Assembly: GCF_001428045.1 (NCBI RefSeq)
Contig: NZ_LMSD01000034.1
Span: 1 to 64,000 of the forward strand
Direction of reading: 5' to 3'
DNA: 64,000 nt
Source of the DNA: Paenibacillus sp. Soil750
GTDB taxonomy: Bacteria > Bacillota > Bacilli > Paenibacillales > NBRC-103111
Numbering within the stretch: position 1 is the first letter of the stretch; each line of letters begins with the position of its first letter. Below, piece after piece: positions 34,602 to 44,459 of this stretch. The position numbers were made by a program, and so were the translations under genes. The notes beneath the pieces are model-generated. The model saw only the letters and a program-made list of their open reading frames with translations, had not been told where the DNA came from and searched no databases.

Positions 34602-35732
34602 ATGAAAATTTTCAGGAATATAGGACTGATCAGCCTCGGATTAATCAGCATCTATGTGATTTATTATGTGATTAACTTTATGCTTGGAGACACTCCGAGA
34701 TTGCAGCGGCAATCAAGCAGTCAATATGGTCAGACCATGCAAGTGACTGACAATCGCAACTTAGTAGTGGAATTTATGAAGGACAAGCTTACAAGTAAAC
34801 ATGGCATTTATACGAATTTGAAGGATACCGATCAAATGGGTGCTGCTGCTTCAGGTCATGAAGTTCTGAGCGAATCCGCGGGTCTCTTCATGCGTTATTA
34901 CGCTCTAACAGGTCAGAAAGATAAGTTTGATGAGCAGTGGCAGCAAGCCAAGCAAGTATTCGATACACCATTTGGATTCAGCTATCGGTATAGTCCAAAA
35001 AGGAATAAACAATATCCCATGAATGCCATTGTAGATGATTTGCGTATTATTCGGGCACTCGATGAAGCTTCCGTCGCTTTTGGGACCAAGAGCTACAGAG
35101 CGGAAGCAGAAACTTACGGAAAGCGACTCTATCAATACAATGTTGTGAATGGACAAATGCGAGACTTCTATGACCCAACATATAAAATGACAAATTCATT
35201 CTTAACCTTGTGCTATATCGACGCTGCATCGTTGGAGCTTGTACCGCTATCACGGAAAAAGAAGGCGTCACTTGAAGCCAGTATGCTGCAAATTATCCAA
35301 CAAGGCTATTTGTCGGATTCGTTTCCATTTTACCAAACTCGCTACGATTTTGATAAGAAGGGTTATCAATCTGAAAGCATTAACACGGTAGAATCGTTGC
35401 TAACGATTCTAAACCTTGCTGAAGTTAAGATGGAACAGCCAGCCAGTATCCGCTATATCAAAGATCAGGTTAAAGCAGGAACTTTATACGGTCAATATGA
35501 TCTGGATGGAAAACCACTGAATGAAGTTAGGTCAACTGCTATCTACGCGATATCAGCCATGATTGGATCGGTCATCAAGGATCAAGAGCTTTATGCGGAT
35601 AGTATTCTCAAGATGAATGAATTTCAAGTCCATAATCCACAGAGCCCGCTGAATGGCGGCTTCGGAGATGTTAATGCCGTGCAGGCGTATTCCTTCGATA
35701 ATTTGATGGCACTTCTAGCCTACACGTACTGA
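34602..35732 (+). CDS. ydaJ: GH8-like membrane-anchored hydrolase of exopolysaccharide operon (YdaJ/PssZ-like)
   Basis: A 376-aa protein with an N-terminal signal-anchor (about 6-28) and an extracellular six-hairpin domain like glycoside hydrolase family 8. LSESAGLFMRYYAL matches the conserved SEG region with the acid Glu, and NAIVDDLRIIRAL the next helix pair. Related YdaJ/PssZ proteins cut the polysaccharide made by the same operon. First gene of a six-gene cluster with tight spacing. AGGAG lies 11 nt before the ATG. The family assignment rests on fold-level similarity and operon context. Confidence 0.78.
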   Translation: MKIFRNIGLISLGLISIYVIYYVINFMLGDTPRLQRQSSSQYGQTMQVTDNRNLVVEFMKDKLTSKHGIYTNLKDTDQMGAAASGHEVLSESAGLFMRYYALTGQKDKFDEQWQQAKQVFDTPFGFSYRYSPKRNKQYPMNAIVDDLRIIRALDEASVAFGTKSYRAEAETYGKRLYQYNVVNGQMRDFYDPTYKMTNSFLTLCYIDAASLELVPLSRKKKASLEASMLQIIQQGYLSDSFPFYQTRYDFDKKGYQSESINTVESLLTILNLAEVKMEQPASIRYIKDQVKAGTLYGQYDLDGKPLNEVRSTAIYAISAMIGSVIKDQELYADSILKMNEFQVHNPQSPLNGGFGDVNAVQAYSFDNLMALLAYTY

Positions 35733-35752
35733 TCAGAAAGGAGTGCGATCAC

Positions 35753-37207
35753 ATGTGGAACAATCATTTCATCCAAATGCTGCTGCGCAAGTTGTCCCCA
35801 GCTGCTTTCGCTGCCATCGTGGTGTTCTTGATTACAGTGATCGCACTATTTACACCTCCCTATATTGGGATGGCTGATAATGGGGATTATGCTCGAATTT
35901 TGAATGGACTGTATGTGAAGGATGCGGACTATACAAGCCAATACTTTGGTTATTTTGTCAAAACCTTTGGTATTTTTCAATACTATAACGAGAATAGTGC
36001 CTCCATATTTTCCACACAAACATTTTTCATGAAAGCTGCAATTCTTATCAATCAACTTTTTTATCGTGAAGATACCTTTGATATTCGTTTTCAAGCAGGC
36101 ATGTACTTGATACTTTATGTAGGTGCTATTTATTTACTTGTGGAAGCATTGACCTGGAAATTGTCTAGGAAATTAGGCTATGTAATGGCCGCGATCGTAA
36201 TTTTTGTATTAGGCGACACTGGATATACGGCGTATTTTAGCTCGTTTTATGGCGAGAGCGTTGTTCTTATTATGAGTGTTTACATGGTTTCTTTTGGCTT
36301 ATTGCTCTATCGGAAAAGATATAATGATTACCTAATGATGATATTATTTATCCTTAGTGCCATGATTTTGACGGCTAGTAAACAGCAAAATGCTCCTGTT
36401 GGTATGATTGCTGCACCGATTGGTGTCTTTTTCATTTATATCAGGAAAAATACGTTGTATCGCTCAATAACTTCAATTTTGCTCATTGCATTACTTGGAG
36501 TTGGTGTTGGCACGTACATGCTCATTCCGAAAGAATTTGTCAATATTAACAAATACCATGCCATGACGCGTGGCGTACTTATGGGCGCTGTGGATCCAGA
36601 GAAGACCTTAAAGAGGTTTGACATCGATAAGCAATACGCGATATTAAACGAAACGGAATATTTCGATGCCTATACGACCGTAAATGTGGAGTCAGATATT
36701 CTACAGGACGAATTCTATAGTAAATACGGTTTCGTCTCCATTTTGACCTATTATATGACGCATCCGAACCAAGCTGGTCAAATGTTGAACTTGGCTGCAC
36801 GCGACGGTTTCAGTATCCGACCTAACGCGATGGGGAATTATGAACGCTCTGTGGGCAAACCTTTTGGAGCACAAACCGTGTTCTTCTCGGGTTACAGTTT
36901 GTTAAAGAAAGCCATTGCTCCTAAAACGTTTGGTTTTGTTTTATTATGGATTTTAACTATTCTCGGACTATATCTACCTTCATTTGTCACCGCTATTCGG
37001 TCGCGATTATGGCGAAATGCAATCAAGTTGCCTCTGATTGTGATGCTAATAGGGATTGGGCTTTCCGGTATTTTTGTATCCATCATTGGTGCCGGGGATG
37101 CGGATTTAGCCAAACATGAGTTTTTATTCACACTAATTTTTGATTTAGTATCATTGATTACCATCATAGATCTCATTTCCAAGAGATTATGGAGCCAAGA
37201 AACCTGA
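35753..37207 (+). CDS. multi-TM GT-C-like glycosyltransferase or transporter
   Basis: A 484-aa integral membrane protein with about ten hydrophobic segments. After the first TM, the extracellular loop carries an acidic motif, GMADNGDYARIL (Asp42, Asp45), reminiscent of GT-C enzymes that use polyprenyl-phosphate sugars. A large extracellular loop lies between about residues 260 and 370. B. subtilis ydaJKLMN has no counterpart. Similarity to WsfD-type hexose transferases is possible but not certain. A ribosome site AAAGGAGTG precedes the ATG, 20 bp after the GH8-like gene, so it belongs to the operon. Confidence 0.7.
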   Translation: MWNNHFIQMLLRKLSPAAFAAIVVFLITVIALFTPPYIGMADNGDYARILNGLYVKDADYTSQYFGYFVKTFGIFQYYNENSASIFSTQTFFMKAAILINQLFYREDTFDIRFQAGMYLILYVGAIYLLVEALTWKLSRKLGYVMAAIVIFVLGDTGYTAYFSSFYGESVVLIMSVYMVSFGLLLYRKRYNDYLMMILFILSAMILTASKQQNAPVGMIAAPIGVFFIYIRKNTLYRSITSILLIALLGVGVGTYMLIPKEFVNINKYHAMTRGVLMGAVDPEKTLKRFDIDKQYAILNETEYFDAYTTVNVESDILQDEFYSKYGFVSILTYYMTHPNQAGQMLNLAARDGFSIRPNAMGNYERSVGKPFGAQTVFFSGYSLLKKAIAPKTFGFVLLWILTILGLYLPSFVTAIRSRLWRNAIKLPLIVMLIGIGLSGIFVSIIGAGDADLAKHEFLFTLIFDLVSLITIIDLISKRLWSQET

Positions 37208-37247
37208 GCCTTACTTGGTTGATATTCGCGGGAGAGGGGGTATAGGT

Positions 37248-38813
37248 ATGTTTAATCGATACAAAATGGGTACTTCAATATTACTTTTAGTCAATCTACT
37301 GATCTTCATATGCTTTCCCCAAATAACTTCTGCCACTCAAGCGGAGACAACACCTGTGCTAGTTGTTTATGATAGCTTAGCAAATGGAACGCCTTTTGAA
37401 GGTAATATAGATGCTGTACAACGTATTCTTGCTTCGTTAAATGCCCAAGTAACGATAACTTCCTATGATAAATACGAAGCGGGCATGCTCGCCAAATTCA
37501 ATAAAGTGATTAACATTAGTAATTTGGAAGATGTTTCGCATTCCCCTGAAATATTTAACCGTGATATGAAAGGCTTCTTTGGGGATTATATGCATATAGG
37601 GTATCAACTCCCACCGTATGTTCAACAAGAAATGGGTATTGAGGTACAAAAGCAAGCTACAGACACATTGAAAATTTCAATTGGTCAATTCACTCAAGGA
37701 TCTATAATTGCAAGCAATATCTCGTATACAACAAAGTTCAACGGGACCTCCTATGGTACTATTTTTTCTGAAAACAGGAAAGCAAGCTATCCTTATGGGG
37801 TTATTCATGGCAAAAATGCTTATATCCCATACATGCTAAAAGGGAATTTAAGCGAGTTGGCCGCTTCCTTCGTGTTGAAGGATTGGTTACATGTGACTAG
37901 TACAGGTAAGAACTTTGTTTTACTAAATGAAATCTACCCATTCTCAGATTTGGATTTACTTAACGAAGCTGCAGATCGTTTATATAATGCTGGCATACCT
38001 TTCATTGCAAGTGTGCAACCTGTGTTTAGTAATTTCCAATTCCCCGCAATGCAGCGATATTTGGAGACACTTAAACATATTCAGTCTCGCAATGGAAGTA
38101 TCGTGGTGAATGCACCCGTAGTTGCTTCTACAATTAGTCCAGACATCGCAGGTTTAAAAGCACAATTAAGTTCTTTTCTTGATGCCTTAGCTGAATATGA
38201 GATTGTTCCACTTGGTATAGGTTCCGAATTATATTGGACTTATGATCAACATTATTCGGAGTATGGCTTGTCGATCTTTGATTCAGGCATACTTTATGAT
38301 AATCGAAACATCAGATACCATACGCAAAGAAATAATTCGAGTGTGTTCCATTCCGCGATGTATACAATCAATGGGAAGGATTTAAACACATATATAAATT
38401 CAAATAAATCACTTAATTCCCTACCTATGAATACCGCATTTGTTTATCCATTTCCAATAAATCGCCAAGAAATGGATGCAACACTGGACACTTTATTAAG
38501 AAGTTGGTCGACATTTGCCGATTATAAGAATGAAGAGCATAGTGTGCGTACAGAAAAGAACGAATTAACCTCACATCGTGGTCACTTGCAAATCAATGGA
38601 CAACCTATTGCCTTAAACAATACGATAGCTGAGATCGACTCTGATCACACCTATGTGCAAGAAGTGAAGAAGAGCTTTACGACCTTATTTTCGGTGCAAA
38701 ATAATATCTTCATTGTACTCATCGTAACGACGCTGCTTATTTTTATGGTATTTCTCATCATTGGGTATCGCCTGTACAAACGAAAATTCACCCATCAGGA
38801 GAGGTCATTATGA
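37248..38813 (+). CDS. ydaL: DUF2334 exopolysaccharide protein (YdaL-like)
   Basis: A 521-aa protein with signal peptide (about 8-30), a long extracellular domain and a C-terminal TM (FIVLIVTTLLIFMVFLIIGY) with a short basic tail. The extracellular part resembles DUF2334, a divergent polysaccharide-deacetylase-like barrel: TPVLVVYDSLANG at the start, and RLYNAGIPFIASVQPVF and RYLETLKHIQSRNGSIVVNA later. Classical deacetylase metal ligands are not obvious. ATG 37248 follows GGGAGAGGGGG. The stop overlaps the synthase start as ATGA. Confidence 0.8.
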   Translation: MFNRYKMGTSILLLVNLLIFICFPQITSATQAETTPVLVVYDSLANGTPFEGNIDAVQRILASLNAQVTITSYDKYEAGMLAKFNKVINISNLEDVSHSPEIFNRDMKGFFGDYMHIGYQLPPYVQQEMGIEVQKQATDTLKISIGQFTQGSIIASNISYTTKFNGTSYGTIFSENRKASYPYGVIHGKNAYIPYMLKGNLSELAASFVLKDWLHVTSTGKNFVLLNEIYPFSDLDLLNEAADRLYNAGIPFIASVQPVFSNFQFPAMQRYLETLKHIQSRNGSIVVNAPVVASTISPDIAGLKAQLSSFLDALAEYEIVPLGIGSELYWTYDQHYSEYGLSIFDSGILYDNRNIRYHTQRNNSSVFHSAMYTINGKDLNTYINSNKSLNSLPMNTAFVYPFPINRQEMDATLDTLLRSWSTFADYKNEEHSVRTEKNELTSHRGHLQINGQPIALNNTIAEIDSDHTYVQEVKKSFTTLFSVQNNIFIVLIVTTLLIFMVFLIIGYRLYKRKFTHQERSL

Positions 38814-40060
38814 CAGTTGCAGATATTTTGATGCTAATTTCCGTCTTCTGTATTTGGTCTCTGTTATTGGTTAATGTGGTTCTAATCGTAGCAGGCTACT
38901 TGTACTATATTCAAATTGAGAACAAACCGGTTGCACCTATCGAAGGTGAGCCTCCATTCGTTAGCATCATGGTACCGGCACACAATGAGGCAAAGGTTAT
39001 AACGAAGACGGTGGAATCCTTGCTAGCGCTATCATATCCTCATAATCGTTATGAGATTATCGTCATCAATGACAATTCCTCCGATAATAGCAGCGTCCTA
39101 TTAGGGAATCTCCAAACGAAGTACCCCGGGCGCAATTTGATCATCTTGAACACGGATAATGTTATAGGCGGAAAAGGGAAGTCTAATGCTTTGAATTTGG
39201 GATTTAAACTAAGCAAGGGAGAACTTATTGCCATCTATGATGCTGATAATACCCCTGAGAAAACGGCTTTGACGTATCTAGTTTCCGAAATTACACATGA
39301 TGCTAGTTTAGGAGCCGTAATCGGGAAATTTCGAACCCGCAATCGTGATGCAAGCCTCTTGACTCGTTTTATTAATGTTGAAACATTATCATTTCAATGG
39401 ATGGCACAAGCGGGGAGATGGAAGTTATTCAAGCTGTGCACGATTCCAGGTACGAACTTTATTGTTCGGCGTTCGATCATCGAGCAAATGGGTGGTTGGG
39501 ATGTGAAGGCAATTGCAGAGGATACAGAAATTAGTTTTCGCATTTACTTAATGGGATACAAGATTAAATTCCAACCTAAGTCAGTCACTTGGGAGCAAGA
39601 GCCACAAACAGTCAAGGTATGGTTTAAGCAGCGAACGCGGTGGGCGAAGGGAAATATTTACGTCATTGTCAAAAACATCCCCTTATTATTCAAACGATCA
39701 GCTCGAAACATTCATTTTGATATTTTATACTATCTCTCCATATATGTGTTGTTGCTAACCTCGTTAGTCATGTCCGATTTACTTCTCATATTGCATGCTT
39801 TGGGTTATGTTAGTACAACCATTGCTAGTTTTAGCTCTTTCTTGTGGGGGCTTGCCATCATCTTATTTATTCTCGGAACATTCATTACGTTAGTAACAGA
39901 GAAGGGGGAAATGAAGCTTTCTAATGTTTGGATTATTATGCTCATGTACGTCTCTTACTGCCAGATGTGGATGGTTGTTGCAGCATATGGTATGTACGCC
40001 TTTTTGAAGGATTTGGTATTCAAGCGAGAAGCCAAATGGTATAAAACCGAAAGGTATTAG
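38810..40060 (+). CDS. ydaM: processive GT2 glycosyltransferase (YdaM-like)
   Basis: A 416-aa membrane synthase. TM1 is at about 5-30. The GT2 domain has VSIMVPAHNEAKVI, NDNSSDNS, the metal-binding DAD in AIYDADNTPE, the base-bearing AEDTEISFR and the processivity motif QRTRWAKGN. Three C-terminal TMs follow. This is the BcsA/NodC architecture without a PilZ domain, so c-di-GMP control must come from another subunit. It should polymerise and export a surface polysaccharide with the BcsB-like protein encoded 14 bp downstream. Confidence 0.92.
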   Translation: MTVADILMLISVFCIWSLLLVNVVLIVAGYLYYIQIENKPVAPIEGEPPFVSIMVPAHNEAKVITKTVESLLALSYPHNRYEIIVINDNSSDNSSVLLGNLQTKYPGRNLIILNTDNVIGGKGKSNALNLGFKLSKGELIAIYDADNTPEKTALTYLVSEITHDASLGAVIGKFRTRNRDASLLTRFINVETLSFQWMAQAGRWKLFKLCTIPGTNFIVRRSIIEQMGGWDVKAIAEDTEISFRIYLMGYKIKFQPKSVTWEQEPQTVKVWFKQRTRWAKGNIYVIVKNIPLLFKRSARNIHFDILYYLSIYVLLLTSLVMSDLLLILHALGYVSTTIASFSSFLWGLAIILFILGTFITLVTEKGEMKLSNVWIIMLMYVSYCQMWMVVAAYGMYAFLKDLVFKREAKWYKTERY

Positions 40061-40074
40061 ATTGGGGAGAATTT

Positions 40075-42165
40075 ATGAAGAAACGATGGCTGTTGATTAC
40101 GACCGTTTGTCTTTTATCCCTGTTTACTTCGTTAAGCTCAACAGCAGGGGCGGAAGAGCTTTCACCAACTGGAAATAAACAATACCAAACTAATTTTGCA
40201 GATACGTCGTTACTTGGAGGCGTAACCTATACATCACAGTACTTTCAGATTGAGGATTATTGGAATGTAGCCAGTGTTGAAGTTCATCTCGATTATGAGA
40301 TTTCACGCCTTCTGCAGAATGACCGATCAAGTGTAACATTATCGATAAACGGTAAGCCGTTTCACTCTTTTCGTCCAGTCATTCAAGAAACGAAACAACA
40401 GCAGTTGACCGTTCTTATTCCCGTTTCGTACCTCGTGAAAGATGTGAATACGCTAACTATTCAAGGAAATTTCGAAACAACCGCGCCGCTCGCTGTCAAT
40501 GCTTGTTTACCGACAGCTACGCGTGATAATTGGTTGCAAATATCCAAGACCTCTCGTATTTCAGTGAATTACGCAAACTCGGCAATTCAAAAGAATATCC
40601 GAGATTTCAACGAGCATTTTATCGGGTTGGATACGATCAAAGAAGGTTTGAATGCGATCCTAGTTACAGAAGGGGAAAGTAACTTGGCTGTACTTGAAGC
40701 GGCTACCTACGCGCTTTCTGGATTCGCTAAAGTGAATCCTCTTTCCGATAAAGGGATTCCTATCGTCGCATACAGTGCGGATAGTATGAAAGCAAAGCAA
40801 GCCCTTATTCTCATCTCCTTCTATAACGATCTGCCTGAAGAAGTGAAGTCAACGATTCCAGCGGATGATCTGGATAATAAAGCATACATTAAGTTGGTCA
40901 CCCTAGCGGGAAAACCGACGTTAGTGGTCACTTCTTTGGATACCGCTTTACTGGTGAAAGCAGGACGATTAATAGGTAATCAGTCGTTGCTCAGTCAGCT
41001 TGACACGGATACGAAGGTAGTCGATGCCACAACAGAGGTAGAATCCCCTACGGTTAGTATTAGCCGAAACATAACGTTAACGGAAACAGGCGATAAAATC
41101 GTTGGTGACCGTCATCGTGAGAAATTTTATTTCGTCTCACTTCCAGGTAACCGTTCGATCGCAGATGCGAGCAAGTTGAGCATTAAGTATCGATACGCGA
41201 AAAATTTAGATTTCGATCGTTCGATGGTTACGATCCTAATCAATGATACACCAATTGGCAGCAAGCGCTTGTCTACGGAGCTCGCAGACAATGATCACAT
41301 TGATATTGCCATCCCCAAAACATTGAATATTAGCGGGAATTTCACAGTGAAAGTTGCTTTCGATTTGGAACTCAAAAATGCAGGCTGTATTGAGAATCAG
41401 GATCAAATGCCATGGGCGTTTGTAGATAAGGATTCCATGTTACAGCTGAATACCAAAGATAAAGCGGACATGTTGTTTAACAATTACCCTTATCCCTTTC
41501 TGAGAGATGGCAGCTACAATCAGTTGGCAGTCGTTCTGCCCAAAGAGCATGATACATACGTATACCAAACGATTTCGAACATTTTTAATTTGTTAGGGCG
41601 TTACGCGCAGACCAATACCGGGGAAGTTCTTTTTTACCAAGATAATGTCGCGGCTTCACAGCTGAAGAACCGCGAGATCATCGCTATCGGTAGTTATCAG
41701 AATAATCAAGTTATCCGTACTAATAATGACAAGCTATATTTTCAATATGATAAAAGTGGAACAGGCTTCGTCTCCAATGAAAAAATGAGTATCGAAGCTA
41801 ATTATGGCACTCGCATAGGCTCGCTGCAATTGATTGATTCGCCATATGGGAATGGCTTCGGGCTGCTAGCCGTCACAGGGGCCAGTTCAGAGTACGCTTA
41901 TCTAGCCTCTAAACTTATCGGATCAGAAGGTACGCTGTGGAAAGTATTCGGCGATGGAGCGGTTACGGACATTGACGGGCAAATTAATGCGTTTCGTTTT
42001 AAAAAAATAACGACGACTGAGCCTTCTACGGTATTGAGCGATGTCATGGATCGCAAAGATGTTCTGGGTTTCATGGTTGCCGTTGTCCTTGTTGCCTTAT
42101 TGGTTATTCTCTCGCTTATCCTGTTAATTCGTAAATACCGAAAGAAGCGGAGGGATCGTGGATGA
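40075..42165 (+). CDS. ydaN: BcsB-like cellulose-synthase-regulator-family protein (YdaN-like)
   Basis: A 696-aa extracellular protein with a signal peptide (about 1-26) and C-terminal TM (FMVAVVLVALLVILSLILLI) with basic tail. Two repeats of jelly-roll plus flavodoxin-like modules as in BcsB: VEVHLDYEISRLLQNDRSSVTLSINGKP in the first and LSIKYRYAKNLDFDRSMVTILINDTP in the second. It likely guides the nascent chain from the synthase across the wall. Ribosome site GGGGAG. The stop overlaps the next gene as ATGA. Confidence 0.88.
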   Translation: MKKRWLLITTVCLLSLFTSLSSTAGAEELSPTGNKQYQTNFADTSLLGGVTYTSQYFQIEDYWNVASVEVHLDYEISRLLQNDRSSVTLSINGKPFHSFRPVIQETKQQQLTVLIPVSYLVKDVNTLTIQGNFETTAPLAVNACLPTATRDNWLQISKTSRISVNYANSAIQKNIRDFNEHFIGLDTIKEGLNAILVTEGESNLAVLEAATYALSGFAKVNPLSDKGIPIVAYSADSMKAKQALILISFYNDLPEEVKSTIPADDLDNKAYIKLVTLAGKPTLVVTSLDTALLVKAGRLIGNQSLLSQLDTDTKVVDATTEVESPTVSISRNITLTETGDKIVGDRHREKFYFVSLPGNRSIADASKLSIKYRYAKNLDFDRSMVTILINDTPIGSKRLSTELADNDHIDIAIPKTLNISGNFTVKVAFDLELKNAGCIENQDQMPWAFVDKDSMLQLNTKDKADMLFNNYPYPFLRDGSYNQLAVVLPKEHDTYVYQTISNIFNLLGRYAQTNTGEVLFYQDNVAASQLKNREIIAIGSYQNNQVIRTNNDKLYFQYDKSGTGFVSNEKMSIEANYGTRIGSLQLIDSPYGNGFGLLAVTGASSEYAYLASKLIGSEGTLWKVFGDGAVTDIDGQINAFRFKKITTTEPSTVLSDVMDRKDVLGFMVAVVLVALLVILSLILLIRKYRKKRRDRG

Positions 42166-43016
42166 GGCGTTTACAAAGCAATATGGTTTCGGATGGCGCA
42201 TTTATTTTCCTGATTATTGTCTGTTTCGTTTGTATCGTGTTTACCGCGGGAAACCCCAATCTCTATATCCAAAATATTATTTTCTTGAACCTTGCGTTAC
42301 TAATTGCGATCGTCACCTACTTTACAAACGTTACAACGGGATTGATTTTGAATATCCTATTCATCTTCGGTTACGGCACATTTACGCTGTATCAAACGGT
42401 GGTTGTGGGCGGAGTAGTTGGAGCTCAGAACTATTTCTGGCTTATCATGACGCCACTATTTACGATCTCAACATGGCTGCTTACTTATGGAAATCGCCAG
42501 CTTCAGTTGGAAAATGAGCAACTGCAGAAGGCCAACAAATCGCTCGCAACAGTAGATGCCAAAACAAGCTTAAAGAATACGTTTTCGTTTCAATCCGATG
42601 CAACGATTTTCATGGCGCTGTCGGTTCGTTATCACATCCCATTAACACTTCTGGTTTTCAGTGTGAAATACTGGGATGAAATTCGGCGTATTATAGGAGA
42701 AGAACAACTGATGGAGGCTGTACTTGATCTATCACAAATGAGTCAGACCAGCATCCGTACGAATGATTCGCTTTATTTGCTCAATAAGGAAAATCCAATG
42801 TGGGGCATGCTGTTATTCACAGATCGACCGGGCGCTTCTATCGTAATTGATCGATTGAGAAATAGTGTGGAGGAGCGAAACAGGGACGAGTACAGGGAGA
42901 AATACCGGGTCGAGCTTATCTTGAAGATGGGCGCGATTGAATATGATGCTAAGGAAGTTCCGAACCCGTTGGAGTTTATTACGCTGGCGAAGAAGCAATT
43001 GGAATTTGATGTCTAA
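42162..43016 (+). CDS. ydaK: degenerate GGDEF c-di-GMP receptor (YdaK/PssE-like)
   Basis: A 284-aa protein with four N-terminal TMs (about 12-105), a short coiled coil (NRQLQLENEQLQKANKSL) and a GGDEF-fold domain. The active-site motif is replaced by NKENP (208-212), so no cyclase activity is expected. The inhibitory I-site RxxD is retained as RTND (199-202), exactly five residues upstream. YdaK and PssE have the same pattern and bind c-di-GMP to switch on polysaccharide synthesis. Last gene of the operon, ATGA-coupled to the BcsB-like gene and followed by a terminator. Confidence 0.88.
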   Translation: MRRLQSNMVSDGAFIFLIIVCFVCIVFTAGNPNLYIQNIIFLNLALLIAIVTYFTNVTTGLILNILFIFGYGTFTLYQTVVVGGVVGAQNYFWLIMTPLFTISTWLLTYGNRQLQLENEQLQKANKSLATVDAKTSLKNTFSFQSDATIFMALSVRYHIPLTLLVFSVKYWDEIRRIIGEEQLMEAVLDLSQMSQTSIRTNDSLYLLNKENPMWGMLLFTDRPGASIVIDRLRNSVEERNRDEYREKYRVELILKMGAIEYDAKEVPNPLEFITLAKKQLEFDV

Positions 43017-43020
43017 ATAT

Positions 43021-43062
43021 AAGGTACAGATCTCAGTTATTGAGGATCTGTACCTTTTTTTA
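43021..43062 (+). terminator. exopolysaccharide operon terminator
   Basis: AAGGTACAGATC..TCA pairs with TGA..GGATCTGTACCTT, then TTTTT. It begins 5 bp after the last stop. Confidence 0.93.
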
Positions 43063-43135
43063 TCATGATTAACAAGTCTAAAGTATGCAAATACTACTTG
43101 AGAACTATTAGCAAAATTGGAAGGGAGGATATGAT

Positions 43136-44458
43136 TTGTCTATCTTGACCAGTCTGAAATATCATTTTGAACAAGACAGGGAGTATATTTCACGTCAACT
43201 ATGGATAGGCAGTGATCCTCTAACCTTTCTAGGATTAAGGACGCTCGTTAATTTCCCGAGATCACTTACCATGGTGCGCGAACAGCTACATACAGTAGAT
43301 AATATAGATCAACCAATACAAGATAGGCTGAGTGGGCTTGGTCACAATGTATCCAATTGCACACTGGACGAACTCATCTCAGAAATATTAGATGGCATGC
43401 TTATTGCCATTCATGAGCCATCTGGTACTTATATTAGCATCATACCTGTTGCACAACCGCTCAATCGTTCAGTAACAGTGCCATTAACTGAAAATGTAGT
43501 TAGAGGGTCAAGCAGCGCTTTCAACGAGGATATCGAGCTCAATGTCGGCTTGCTTCGAAAGCATATAAATTCAAGTGATTTGCAGATTGCGACGTATAGG
43601 TTTGGGGAAGTATCCAAAAATTGCGTGGTTTTGTCCTATTTGAATACAAAGATTGATCCTACACTTCTAAGATCTATCATCAAAGCAATCGAAACGAATT
43701 TGCATTTGGATGTTAGCAATGTACAAGAACTATCGAAAGTGTTTGGGTTTTCAAACTTTACACTGGTAACACGTTACAATACAACGGAACTGCCACAGAG
43801 TGCAGCACGAGCTTTAAAAAATGGAAAAGCGGTTCTTTTCATCGAACGTTTGCCTTTCGCATTAGTACTCCCCAGTCTTGTTTCGGATTTGTTCGTGACA
43901 GCAGATGATGCCAATCATCCGCATGTGTTTGCTACGGCCCTTAGCTTCATTCGTATAGTAGGTGCGTTGATCACGCTAATTATCCCAGGTTTATATGTGG
44001 CCTTAGTTTCTGTGAATCCGGATGTGTTGAGGTTTGAACTGGCGCACTCAATCGCGAAGAGTAGAATAGATGTTCCTTACCCAGCCATCATAGAGACCTT
44101 AATATTGTTGTTTGTATTGGAATTAATTTTGGAAGCCATTATCCGACTTCCCCCGAGTATTGGACCGACACTTACCATGGTTGGAGGAATCGTATTAGGA
44201 CAGGCAGTCGTAGAAGCGAAACTAGTTAGTAGTCTGCTTATCATCATATTAGCAGCCACGACCATCTCTAGTGCGACAGTTGTTGGATATCAGAATGGGT
44301 TGTCCATCCGATTGTTTAAGTATGTGTTATTGATTCTTTCTGCCATCTTTGGCGTCCTTGGTCTGTTATTCGGGATCGTTATTATCTGCTCCTATTTGGC
44401 AGGTGTCAAATCGCTTGGCGTTCCTTATTTGCAATTGAAGCATCCAGAAGGTGAATGA
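43136..44458 (+). CDS. spore germinant receptor subunit A (GerAA/GerKA family)
   Basis: A 440-aa inner-spore-membrane subunit. An N-terminal soluble domain of about 240 residues is followed by about five membrane segments containing the family block IRLPPSIGPTLTMVGGIVLGQAVVEAKLVS. It is somewhat shorter than the usual 480-520 aa, the difference being in the N-terminal domain. TTG start at 43136 after GAAGGGAGGA. It is the first gene of an A-B-C germinant receptor operon; the germinant is unknown. Confidence 0.93.
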   Translation: MSILTSLKYHFEQDREYISRQLWIGSDPLTFLGLRTLVNFPRSLTMVREQLHTVDNIDQPIQDRLSGLGHNVSNCTLDELISEILDGMLIAIHEPSGTYISIIPVAQPLNRSVTVPLTENVVRGSSSAFNEDIELNVGLLRKHINSSDLQIATYRFGEVSKNCVVLSYLNTKIDPTLLRSIIKAIETNLHLDVSNVQELSKVFGFSNFTLVTRYNTTELPQSAARALKNGKAVLFIERLPFALVLPSLVSDLFVTADDANHPHVFATALSFIRIVGALITLIIPGLYVALVSVNPDVLRFELAHSIAKSRIDVPYPAIIETLILLFVLELILEAIIRLPPSIGPTLTMVGGIVLGQAVVEAKLVSSLLIIILAATTISSATVVGYQNGLSIRLFKYVLLILSAIFGVLGLLFGIVIICSYLAGVKSLGVPYLQLKHPEGE

Positions 44459-44459
44459 C

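Noticed and set aside
42158..42517. 119-codon plus-strand frame at the ydaN/ydaK junction
   Set aside because: Same region as the degenerate GGDEF gene in another frame. The ATGA-coupled frame has clear TMs and domain motifs.
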